Positions 22,901 through 32,274 of a stretch of DNA of 64,000 nucleotides are shown here, piece by piece. How positions within the stretch are numbered: position 1 is the stretch's first letter; each line of letters starts with the position of its first letter. This DNA comes from Aradus depressus (lineage: Eukaryota > Arthropoda > Insecta > Hemiptera > Aradidae): positions 9,041,079-9,105,078 of the forward strand of contig OY759215.1 in assembly GCA_963662175.1 (NCBI GenBank), given 5' to 3'. Under the pieces are notes generated by a model, which worked only from the letters and a program-made list of their open reading frames with translations, had not been told where the DNA came from and made no database searches. Made by a program: the position numbers and the translations under genes.

Positions 22901-23790
22901 TTTGGCTTTTAAAAAGACTACCTGTAAAATTTCATGACAATTCGCCCATTAGTTAATGAGTTAGCACTATTTTTATACTTAGGCCCCCCCACAACCCCCC
23001 CTCCCGATCAAAACTTTGGGACGCCACACACCTTTTTTTTCCTCTTTTGGCTTTTAAAAAGACTACCTGTAAAATTTCATGACAATTCGCCCATTAGTTA
23101 ATGAGTTAGCTCTATATTTATACTTAGGCCGCCCCACTACCTCCCCTCCCGTAAAAACTTTTGAGCCGTCACACCGCCTATTTTTTTATTTGGTCTTCAG
23201 GAATACTACATGTGAAACTTCGTGACACTCCGACCAACTGTTAAAGAATTAGCTCTATATTTATACTTAGGCCCCCCCACACCCCCCTCCCGTTCAAAAC
23301 TTTGGGACGCCACACACCTTTTTTTCCTGTTTGGCTTTTAAAAAGACTACCTGTAAAATTTCATGACAATTCGCCCATTAGTTAATGAGTTAGCACTATT
23401 TTTATACTTAGGCCCCCCCACAACCCCCCCTCCCGATCAAAATTTTGGGACGCCACACACCTCTTTTTCCTATTTGGCTTTTAAAAATACTACATGTGAA
23501 ATTTCATGACGATTCGCCCATTAGTTAATGAGTTAGCTCTATATTTATACTTAGGCCCCCCCACAACCCCCCCTCCCGTTCAAAACTTTGGGACGCCACA
23601 CACCTTTTTTTCCTGTTTGGCTTTTAAAAAGACTACGTGTGAAATTTCATGACAATTCGACTATTAGTTAATGTGTTAGCACTATTTATATACTTAGGCC
23701 CCCCTTACAACCCCCCCTCCCGTTCAAAATTTTGAGACGCCACATAGCCTATTATTCAATCGGGCTCAAAAGAATGCTACATGTGAAGTT
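16990..23790. repeat. C-rich satellite array in H2 with higher-order structure (about 46 copies)
   Basis: The monomer is that of H1, near 145 bp. Groups of monomer variants repeat as blocks. The marker CTTACAAACCCCCCTCCCG appears near 19408, 20408, 21698 and 22698, and the GGCCGCCCCACTACC variant near 19835, 20835, 22125 and 23125. Spacing is therefore about 1.0 or 1.3 kb. Blocks are nearly identical, pointing to recent unequal exchange or replication slippage. Confidence 0.85.
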
Positions 23791-23879
23791 TCAAGAAGAT
23801 CCGTCCAGCGGTTTGGGCGTGATGCTGTAACAAACATACAAACAAACCCCGTTTCAGCTTTATTAATATAGACTAGAGT

Positions 23880-26060
23880 CCTATAGAAGAAACCGCCTAC
23901 AATCCACCCAACAAAAAACTGTCAAACAATGATATGTCTCTATTAATACAGCCTTACCGTCACACAATCCTATTGGGCGATCTAAACAGTAAGCACACAA
24001 ACTGGGGATGCAAAAAAACCAACCCTTATGGAATCAGGCTCAGCAAGATACTGTCGGATCTCAATATAAACGTCCAGGCCCCCTCCGAGCCGACATTTTA
24101 CAGGAGAGGCAGAGACCCTGACATCCTAGACATCGTGCTTAGCCACAACTTCGGACCCCCATCTCGGGACCATAACCCAGTTTTGAATTGACGTACCACG
24201 GGAACGATTAATAAAGGGAAGAATCAACTGGGACCAATTCAAAGAAATCCTAAATAGACAAATTATAATTGTAAAATCTCTCCGTTCAGTGACCGAAATA
24301 GACGAGTACATAATATATATATGGTGGGCTGGTGTATTACACCTAGGGACCTAAGCATTCAGTGATTTTATCCCTTCCCTGGAAGCGCTGGGCTTCCCCC
24401 TTATTGTATTGACTATATGTTTATATTTATACTATACTTATACTACCTGAACCAAGCCCTTCATGAAGTGCTCAGTCCCCAGTTTCCTTAATGAACCTAA
24501 GAATGCTCTCATAGTCCAATCTTCTAAAGTCTTCCTCTGCGATTGCATCTCTACCAAAGATGTGGAATCTCGTTCGCGCATATCCCGAGCAGATACCCAG
24601 GAAGTGTGCCGCCGTTTCGTCTTCTTCCCCGCATCTATCGCAGGTAGGACTGTCCTTGACTCCCACAATGTGTAGGTGTCTATTGAACTGTGAGAACTCC
24701 AGTCAGTTGCCTGAGCTCTTTCCTTTTGAGGTTCAGGATCCCGTCTTTCAGACTCCGGATTGCGTCTAAAACCTGGCGGCTTTGGCAGAACGACAGAAGC
24801 CGAATCTTGACAGCTCGAGTGAATTTCCTAGGGCACAAAGTAAAAAAGAACTAGACAACTTTCGGAACCAACAATTTCAGTCATTCTTGTCAGACATTCA
24901 CCCCATGGACAATGGTCTATGGAAGGTAACAAAAAGGCTATTGAAGTCACCATCTGTAATTCCAAGTTTAGTAGTCAATGGACTACCTGTAACATCAGAG
25001 GAGGAAAAAAGTGAGGTATTCGCTGAATATCTAGAGAAAAGCTTTTCCACTGAAGAGCATATCGAATGAATGAAGACGAGGAACAGTTCATGGAAGATCC
25101 AATCCAGTCGTGTGGGCTGCCACTACAGTTCACAACTCCTCAAGAAATATCGAATATCATAAATAAAATAAAAATTCGAAAATCTCCAGGACATGATATC
25201 CCGCCTATAGTGCTAAAAAAACCTTCCGTCTAAAGGTCTTATGGCGATAACTACCATATTTAATAGTTGTCTCAGAGCCGGTTATTTTCCAAAAATCTGG
25301 AAACACTCTGAAATTATAATTATTCATAAGCCCCATAAAAACCCGAAACTGTTAGAAAGCTACCGACCTATAAGTTTTCTACCGGTTCTAGGAACAGTTT
25401 TTGAAACAGTTATAAAAGAGCGCTTCCTTCAGTTTCTTGAGCAAAATGACATTATTCCAGCTGCTCAATTTAGTTTCAGAAAGTACCACTCGACCGTTCA
25501 TCAACTGGTTAGGCTTAATGAATTTATTGTGAAAGGATTTGAACATAAACACCACACCATAGCTGTATTTCTAGATTTCAAACAGGCCTTCGACAAAGTC
25601 TGCCACCATGGACTTTCCTTTAAACTTAAAAAGGCAGGTCTGTCGAGGTATCTTTTTAAATCCTATGTTCTTTTCTCACCAACAGAACCTTTCAGGTAAG
25701 AATTCATAACAGTCTCTCCTCAAAAATGTAAAAGCCAGAACTCCGCAAGGCTCAGTGTTGTCCCCGTTGCTTTTTAACTTCTACGCACATGACATGCCCA
25801 AACTGGCGCAACATCATATGCACAATTCGCAGATGACACAACTTTTTTTTATCAGGATAAGGACATTATCAGTGCAAAAAACGAGTTGGAAGTTGCAATT
25901 AATGAACTGTCCAATTACTTCATAGTACTAAATGCACAAAAATGTGAGGCCAAGATTTTCACCTTAAGAAGACCTAAGGACCCAGGGAAGCTGGTCGTGT
26001 ACATGAAGGAACTAGACTGGAACCCCGGTGAGGATTCCGTCAAGTACCTAGGGCTCGACC
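23880..26060 (+). pseudogene. Jockey-type LINE ORF2 relic, 5' truncated
   Basis: The endonuclease part at 23934-24310 contains GDLNSKHTNWGC and DPDILDIVL. It is broken by a foreign LINE tail (24310-24790). Reverse transcriptase resumes at 24790-25070 and 25130-26060 with frameshifts. Visible motifs include YRPISFLPVLGTVFE, HSTVHQLVRL, VFLDFKQAFDKV, QGSVLSPLLFNFY and FADDTTFFYQ (25826 on). Sequence ends near KYLGL. It shares motifs with the full-length Jockey at 42669-46834 but is clearly diverged and inactive. Confidence 0.8.
24310..24790 (-). pseudogene. 3' end of a second LINE inserted into the Jockey relic
   Basis: Minus-strand translation gives HLHIVGVKDSPTCDRCG then EEDETAAHFLGIC, ending FIKETGDW. 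This is the cysteine/histidine motif (CxxC...H....C) that closes many LINE ORF2 proteins. An untranslated tail follows, running to 24310. It lies antisense to the surrounding LINE, splitting endonuclease from reverse transcriptase. Confidence 0.7.
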
Positions 26061-26502
26061 GTTAACATCATTACAAAAACCAAGATTTTCGTCCATTTGG
26101 TAGAACCCTATATTTTGTTATTTTTCAGGATTTATGGAGTAAGTTGTATTCCTTAAGAAGGGATGCAAGGAGTTCAGCCTTTGATTTGGTTAGTTGCAAC
26201 TCCCTTACAAGGTCATCCAATTTTTGTTGAGTACAGAGCTGTGGTTCTTAACTCTCATGACTAAAACTATTTTCACTTGAAGTCTTTACTTCCTCTTCAC
26301 TACTCTGTTTTGGTGGTGATGAAATTGACAGCTCTTCACTATGTGGTACTGGAGCAATAGATGACGGTATGCTAGGAAATGGAATATTTTTTCTATTCTC
26401 GGTACTTTTGTAATGTGTAATATCCACCATACAAAAGTAACAGTTGTCGTAATGATGAACACACCAGATCCCCGTCCTTCGGACCTCTTCATTTACTCTC
26501 AT
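26060..26502 (-). pseudogene. Fragment of a multi-copy arthropod protein family
   Basis: Minus-strand pieces read HYDNCYFCMVDITHYKS, then IPSSIAPVPHSEELSISSPP, then KLDDLVRELQLTKSKAELLA with a stop or shift between. I recognise this arrangement (CYFC, SAIRPVPHS-like, DL.RDL-like) from a large family of uncharacterised, high-copy arthropod proteins that look transposon-associated. The copy at 40936-42240 has the same blocks. No family name is offered because none is certain. Confidence 0.6.
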
Positions 26503-26745
26503 CGCTTCTCAGCCTTCCACAACTCGTCCTTTGTTCAAGCATCTACTACCGGTTTTGGCCTTACACCATCGTCAGGTTTAGTTATGAACTGGATTGTAGA
26601 TCGAAGAGGAATTGGAACAGAGAGGATTTGAAGGAAGCCACTGAAGAAGAGTGACGTGCGGGGGAGACAGGGAGGAGGAGGCTTGAACAAGGGACGAGTT
26701 GTGGAAGGCTGAGAAGCGATGAGAGTAAATGAAGAGGTCCGTATA
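26460..26745. repeat. Inverted repeat of a dispersed flank sequence
   Basis: TTCGGACCTCTTCATTT...CTCATCGCTTCTCAGCC at 26474-26545 recurs inverted at 26664-26745. The longer inverted arm (26588-26745) matches, in reverse, the single-copy versions at 36830-37015 and 48240-48430. These lie 3' of genes C and D. Here the flank has been duplicated head to head, 3' of gene B. Confidence 0.7.
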
Positions 26746-26751
26746 TATAAT

Positions 26752-26863
26752 ACATAAATAAAACAAACTAATTTTTGAAATATTGTCTATTCCACTAAAG
26801 ATAATATATATATATCTTTAGTGGAATAGACAATATTTCAAAAATTAGTTTGTTTTATTTATT
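26752..26863. repeat. Near-perfect palindrome F3 (about 50-bp arms)
   Basis: The arm ATAAATAAAACAAACTAATT... is followed, across a short AT run at 26804-26812, by its reverse complement ending AATTAGTTTGTTTTATTTAT. The TATTGTCTATTCCACTAA part resembles the arm of foldback F1 (TATTGTCTAATTTCACTAAC), suggesting a related origin. Confidence 0.8.
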
Positions 26864-27213
26864 TATTTTTTGTTTATTTGCTTTTGACGTTCATGTATTT
26901 ATTCTTAAGGGATCTCAGTCTTAGAAAAAAAGTCTTATAATTTCATATTCCATTTCGAAGCTATATTCTAATTCGGGATTTTCTTGAGAAGCCTGCAAGA
27001 TTCATGGATATACGACTATATCCTATTAGAAACTGACAGACCACTTGTTTATGTCTATATATGATAATATAATATTTATTTCCTAAATGGTGCAATATAA
27101 TATTTGTGGTTGTGGTAAATATAACAAAACATTCATAAAACAAAACGTGTATTGCCATTTATATCTTATACATTATAGTTTTATTGAGCGAATTCATTGA
27201 GTTATCAGTAAGA
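26864..27213. other. 3' flank of gene B
   Basis: No gene. The segment 27070-27213 (GTGCAATATAAT, TTTGTGGTTGTGGTAAATAT, AAACAAAACGTGTAT) is conserved 3' of all five cathepsin copies and is probably the 3' untranslated region and downstream flank. No canonical AATAAA is evident close to the stop. Confidence 0.5.
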
Positions 27214-30200
27214 TTAAACTTGCGGGATTCCAGCTGAAATTTGTGTTTCAATTCCACATTCATCTTTACCTCGGAGAATCTTAAAAAGACCGTCTTGGCC
27301 CCAATCAGTATTCCAGGAGTTAGCGACCAGCCAGTATTTAGTGCCGCTTTCCACGCCCCAGCCAATGATTCGTACAGCATGGGCGCCAATACAAGGTTCA
27401 GTAATATGATGATATACACCTGGGAAAATACTCAAATCAATATATTCATAGAGGACTTATGGAGATGGAAGGTGAAATGAAAAACCCAGGACAGTTGAGT
27501 GAGTGAAGACTGGGAGAGCCAGGACTTTTCCTGAATAGAAGTGTAGGAGGACAGAGAGCGAGTTAGAGACTCGTGGCTGAAAGGGGTGACTGAAGTGAAG
27601 ACTGGGAATGAGGCGTTCGATGATAGTGGCTCTGGACATGAGGAGATGGAAGGAGTACTTTGAGAAAGCTAGGACTCTTGCCGAATAGAAGTGTAGGAGA
27701 AATGAGAGCGAGTTAGAGACAGACAGTTCTCTTGATGGTCAGTTGTCCCAAGGACAGGAGAATTTCCTTCTTTTTCTAGTATATTATATTATAATTATAA
27801 TCAGAATTACTTTCTTATAAAAACATACCAGATTTATATGTTAGGAAGTCTTCGTAGACGAGGAAAACAGCCTCCACCGGGCCGCTAATTACCATTTCTT
27901 TTTGAATTTGCTTTTCACCTTCAATCGAATATCCTTCTTTAACTGTTAACATAAATAATAACATTAATATTTCAAAAAATAATGCTCAAATAGCCAAGCA
28001 GAGTCTTAAACTTAAAATAAGATGTAAAAAAGTGCTTGAAAGGAGAAATACTCGTAATTTAGTTGTCCTGAAGTACATAATTGATAAATAATTTATGAAA
28101 ACTGACATTATTGCAGAGATATTGTGAAATAATTCAAATGGACTTGAAAAATAAAATAAAACTTGTTTATTTAATATATTGTCTAATTTCACTAACTATA
28201 TATACATGGGAGTACTTTCGGTATTTCTACCATCCTCAGCCAAAAGTCTTATCTCTTATGCTTTTGGCTGAGGATGGTAGAAATACCGAAAGTACTCCCA
28301 TGTATATATAGTTAGTGAAATTAGACAATATATTAAATAAACAAGTTTTATTTTATTTTTCAAGTCCAAATAATTTATGGTTTCCATATTTACTTTGTGA
28401 AGCTCCATTCTAGGGATAGATAATTAAAATACACAATTACTTTGTCAAACCTCACTGTATAAGTGAAGTTTATAAGTGACTCTTGATAATGCCTTAACAC
28501 GGCGAAACTAGTTGAGTATTTGAGAATATACAGTGAAGTTTGACAAAGAAATTGCGTATTTTAATTATCTATTCCTACAAAATTGATGTTTATGCATGTA
28601 TTATAGTGTGAATTATAGTAGTATATAATTTTTGAACCGCACATTACATTATAATTCATGTATATGGGAATAATTGTTTTGCTTTACGAATGTTTCGTTA
28701 CGATTAAGATTCTGGAACGAATTATGCTCGCTAAGCGACGTTCCACTATATATATATATAAACGTACCAGATATGTAAAGAATATATATATATATGTAAC
28801 GGTATTATGAAAATGCTATTTCTTAATAAATCAAATTAGTAATCACCGTGTTTCTCATTGTTTTTTGAAGTGACAAAAATTATGTTCTTACGTATCTTCT
28901 TTTTAGATTTCAATATTGTCTCCCTCTCTCTAGGTGAATTCTTTGAATAAAAATGCATTTATGAAATAAGAGGATATTTTCTAATATTCATTAAAAACCA
29001 TAATTACTGATATGTATATAAAATATTAAATATGGCTCCTAGAAGGAAAGAAAATGTTGTCTGATTTTCTTTTTAAAAGACGCGCCTAGGCATATACACA
29101 TCTTATTTTTCTATATTTTCTAACTGACCCTTTCCGTCTAGGAGTTTACAATTCACTCGTCTATTTCAAGTATACAGGGTGTGTCAGCAACCTCTGGCAA
29201 TACTTCGGGATCTGGTTCTTCACTTCATTTGGAACAAAAAAGTACTAATAAACCATGGTCCGATTCGTACACCTTCGAAAGTTATTCTTGATTTCGTAAA
29301 ATTTTCAATTTTCTTACTATTTTTCATAAAATCGATAATATCTAAAATGTTTTTTGTCATAGTTCAAATTCCATTAGACCATTGGAAACAACATTAAATT
29401 TGATGAGAATGGGTCGACAAGTTATTCTGCCATGCTCGTTGACGATCTGCCGGCTGCATTAAAAGACATTACTTTTGCAACAAGGCATGTCTTAAAAATA
29501 TGTCGAATTAAACCGATTGTTTCGGCATAATTTGAAATTTCAACATTTCTTCCACCTAGTATTTGTATTTATATTGTTTGTTTTTGGATTCAGGAAGTCG
29601 GGTCTACTAAAAGACTCCTTCTCACTAATGCTACTCGCTCAATATAATAAGCCTTCAATACCCTGGCAGGAGCCAGGAGCCATCCAGACCGCACGTACTT
29701 TATTTATCCACCAGATCGTCGCATCACCACACCGTCCCATCACATCTATCATCTGACCATCTAGCACCCCCCCCCCCCCCCCCCCCCCCCATCGAAGAGG
29801 TGGCATCCAATCGTATCCGATAAGAATTTTATTATTTAACGTTCCCACCTACTTTCATGTATCAAACTGTCAAGATAAACACTTTCTGTTCTTGCAAATG
29901 TTTCCCAATCTGTCGATATATGCGCGTTACCGGGCTTTGAATATAGGGAAAACGGAATTTTTTTTAATGCTCCGTACGTCTAACCGGAGCCGTTTTGAAA
30001 AAAATTAGCAAGAGACCAAATTTGTGAAGTTTTTCACTAAAAATGCGATTCCATCCTGGAAAGAATTGAAAATTACGATTACATCACTTAAAATGACGAT
30101 TTTGTGATAATACGAGGTGTAGTTGTCGGCTTTGGAGGCGTATAGCTCAGCGGATGATGATAAAATCTATATGGAGGGATATGATGATAAAAAGTAGAAG

Positions 30201-31508
30201 TTTCAAGCTTTCATATGGGACCAAGCAGACCCCTTTGGACAGCTGCAAAAAGTGGACACAGAGGGTGGCAGGTTTCACGAATAATTACCCATATATAAAT
30301 ATATATATGTATACATAGAGCATGCAAATACATAGAGATACCTTTATGGTGATCCTGGTCAAATGGCTTCTTGTATGAAGGATTGGTGCACTTCTTCTCG
30401 CATTTGGGAGTGTCACTCATGGGAAGAATTGAACAGGATGGCAAACTACCGTTGGTGTGATGTTCACACGCTTGGATCTCGTACGGTTGGCAACCCTGCA
30501 TAACAGAGCAACAGTTTTTAAATTAGAGATGTTTTCGCCAGAGATCTTGTGGAAGTTCATTGTGAATACTAATGAATAAAAAACTTAAAAACAAGTCAAA
30601 AAATCCCACTTTATTTATATGAACACAATATATTTCACTCGTTAGAGCATTCTGTCTGTACACTTGAGAATGCTCTAACGAGTGAAATATATTGTGTTCA
30701 TATAAATAAAGTGGGATTTTTTGACTTGTTTTTAAGTTATTTATTCATTAGTATTCAACAGTTTTTAGGTTAGATGAGTAGAGATCTTGTTTCAATCTAA
30801 ATGAGATTGATACGTACAATGTTTGACTTGTATCCACCTCCAGTGACGACACCATACGTCTCAAAAAATTTCCAAGCAGCTGAAGGATAACCTCCTAGAC
30901 ACCCACCGCAATATTTGCAGCAGCCAAGCAGTTCTTCGTCAGAAATGGGGTCGGTAAATGTACCGTTGGTTTCAATGCACATCCGGTCTGAGAAAGCAGA
31001 TGTTGCAGCTACCGCCTGAAATTACATATTTTACTATTTAAACTGCCCCAACTAAGTATAAAGTCAAGTGCAGTGTTAGCTATATGTAAGGTTACCCAGC
31101 AGGATCCACAGTTGCCTTGGTCCCGGATCTGACGGATGGTCGGACAATTAGGCCACTGTTTCCTAGAATCAAACTCTTCTGGGATGAGGAAGTCTGAGAG
31201 TTCATGTTCCTTTCTTAAAGGCAGTCTAATGCCACCTTCCTTAACTCCAAGGAGACCTTTAAGGTACGAATAGGTCGTATCTGGAGCAAAATTACGTCCT
31301 GCCTTCAAACAAAATAAGGAACACATTAAATCAATATGAAATTAAAATAAAAGTAGTTCGTCATAAGAAGCGAAGGTTGACAATTACTTACTTTCCATAA
31401 AGCATTAGCAGAATTGACTTCATTGATTATTCGTTCTTGATCGTAAATGTCTGGAATGTTTGCAGCGTTCGCCGCTGCAATTATTAAACTAATCAAGAGC
31501 AATTTCAT
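27214..31508 (-). CDS. Cathepsin B-like cysteine protease, copy B (intact, 331 aa)
   Basis: Exons are 31509-31392, 31302-31096, 31015-30818, 30495-30342, 27942-27829 and 27419-27214. Splicing gives 331 residues, with one codon fewer than copy A in exon 3 (RKEHEL) and one fewer in exon 4 ([11 protein letters not shown]). Signal peptide is [15 protein letters not shown]. Catalytic Cys107 is in GNCGSCW, His277 in [11 protein letters not shown] and Asn297 in [10 protein letters not shown]. The occluding loop keeps CEHH. Intron 5 is swollen to 2.4 kb by a foldback, a MITE and a long-TIR repeat, and intron 4 carries foldback F2; splice sites are intact. Exon 7 has diverged locally ([11 protein letters not shown]). 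Relations to D (shared MITE, shared upstream Gypsy relic) suggest B and D are the closest pair. Confidence 0.88.
27490..27735. repeat. Intron 6 minisatellite, copy B (about two units)
   Basis: A roughly 150-bp unit (TGAGGCGTTSGATGATAGTG, GGAGATGGAAGGAGTAC, GAATAGAAGTGTAGGAG) sits in the last intron of all five copies. Unit number varies: about one in A (6470-6620) and C (38060-38210), two in B and E (60767-61045), three in D (49410-49775). Confidence 0.75.
28097..28366. mobile_element. Foldback insertion F1 with 12-bp target duplication
   Basis: Arms 28140-28245 and 28259-28366 are near-perfect inverted repeats of about 106 bp around a 14-nt loop. A 42-nt head (28097-28139, containing GCAGAGATATTGTG) precedes the left arm. 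AAATAATTTATG occurs on both sides (28085-28096 and 28367-28378), and pseudogene D has the empty site (AATAATTTATGGTTTCC near 50095). No protein is encoded. Confidence 0.8.
28413..28575. mobile_element. 163-bp MITE with 48-bp terminal inverted repeats, TA target
   Basis: It begins GGGATAGATAATTAAAATAC and ends with its reverse complement GTATTTTAATTATCTATTCC, flanked by TA on both sides. This fits a Tc1/mariner-type MITE. An equally long copy sits in the same intron of pseudogene D at 50138-50300. Confidence 0.8.
28672..28752. mobile_element. Terminal fragment of a pogo/Tigger-like MITE
   Basis: The right side reads TTATGCTCGCTAAGCGACG then TTCCACTAT. On the minus strand this is the common CAGTGGAACCTCG-type mariner terminus. 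Related copies lie in intron 5 of C (38606-38692) and E (61820-61905), and a broken one in D (50396-50440). The family call rests on the end sequence only. Confidence 0.5.
29174..30290. mobile_element. Partial copy of a long-TIR repeat in intron 5 of gene B
   Basis: 29174-29516 (TACAGGGTGTGTCAGCAACC on) matches 53733-54050 in the same orientation. 29835-30290 matches 53275-53700 in reverse, ending TAATTACCC. A run of about 25 C lies at 29766-29790. Together with the D copy it implies an element with terminal repeats of roughly 750 bp. No transposase frame is found. Confidence 0.6.
30520..30759. mobile_element. Foldback insertion F2 with 12-bp target duplication
   Basis: The 90-bp arms (AATACTAATGAATAA... 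and ...TTATTCATTAGTATT) pair almost perfectly around a 13-nt loop near 30655. A head of about 44 nt (CCAGAGATCTTGTGG) precedes the left arm. CAACAGTTTTTA flanks both sides (about 30508-30519 and 30760-30771). It sits in intron 4 of gene B; the other copies lack it. Confidence 0.8.
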
Positions 31509-31864
31509 TCTGGAAGAATTCGTTAGTAAAATTAAAAGCATAATAACTACAAAAATAATAAAAAGTTCATGCAAGTATAAAACAATATTTAAAACTGGTA
31601 TCTTCTCTACTTTACGCTGTACTGCAGGGTTAAATGTCAAACTAATATCCTTAGAAGGATATAAAGAACTTTGTATCTCGCTTACGAGATAACTAGAACA
31701 ATAAGCCCAGGGAAAGGATTGAATAATTTAAGATTATCCAACATTAAATAGTTTATTATAATATGAGTTTTGTTAGCTATTAATTAAAGAATATTGCCAA
31801 ATTATTATTATTTTTTTCAATTCTTGTTTTCATTACAGAAGTTTTGTAGAGATGTGGAGCTTAC

Positions 31865-31918
31865 CTGAGTGTTGATCCGCAGACTGAACATGGATTAACT
31901 GGCGGCAGCTCTTTTATA
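31865..31918 (-). promoter_or_regulatory. Core promoter and exon 1, copy B
   Basis: TATA box TATAAAAG (31911-31918), initiator TCAGT with predicted start 31885, 21-nt exon 1 (31885-31865), donor CAG|GTAAG. Identical to copies C and D across this module. Confidence 0.7.
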
Positions 31919-32274
31919 TCCAGAGGACTCACTTATCTGGACACTTCATTTGTACGTATAAATAAATTCTTTTGATAGATCGGAAAAATACTCTGATCAT
32001 ATCTAAATGATGGATTAATTTTTTTTTTACTTTCAAGAAATATTATGGCAAATTCCTGGGGCGTAGTGAGTTTGTGGGTGACCATAAATTGTAATTCGTC
32101 CACCCCTTCCCTTGCATAGTAATCGGAAATTGTAACACAATAATATAATACTGAATATCAGTAGAGTATTGGTGTGTAAATAATTACAAAAGCTTGGGTA
32201 ACGCGGATTACTTTTTTAAATTGTATAATTTCATATGAAAGACTGCATTGGACTTAGCTAACACCCCTTGCTAC
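31919..32274. other. 5' flank of copy B
   Basis: Conserved flank shared with the other copies (compare 56626-56962 in D and 63378-63720 in E). It leads directly into the Gypsy relic, with no gene in between. Confidence 0.45.

Larger units (their letters stand above)
15827..23872 (-). mobile_element. Non-autonomous Helitron-like element H2 (array-expanded)
   Basis: Same orientation and plan as H1, about 8 kb. The minus strand starts TCTATATTAATAAAGC at 23872. The 3' side has the same CCCGGGCAACGCCGGG hairpin and then TATAACTGCTATAG, so the terminal CTAG is altered. It abuts a partial 440-bp unit. Contents are a 66-bp minisatellite (15960-16960) and a satellite array about three times longer than in H1. 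No transposition gene is present. Confidence 0.7.
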
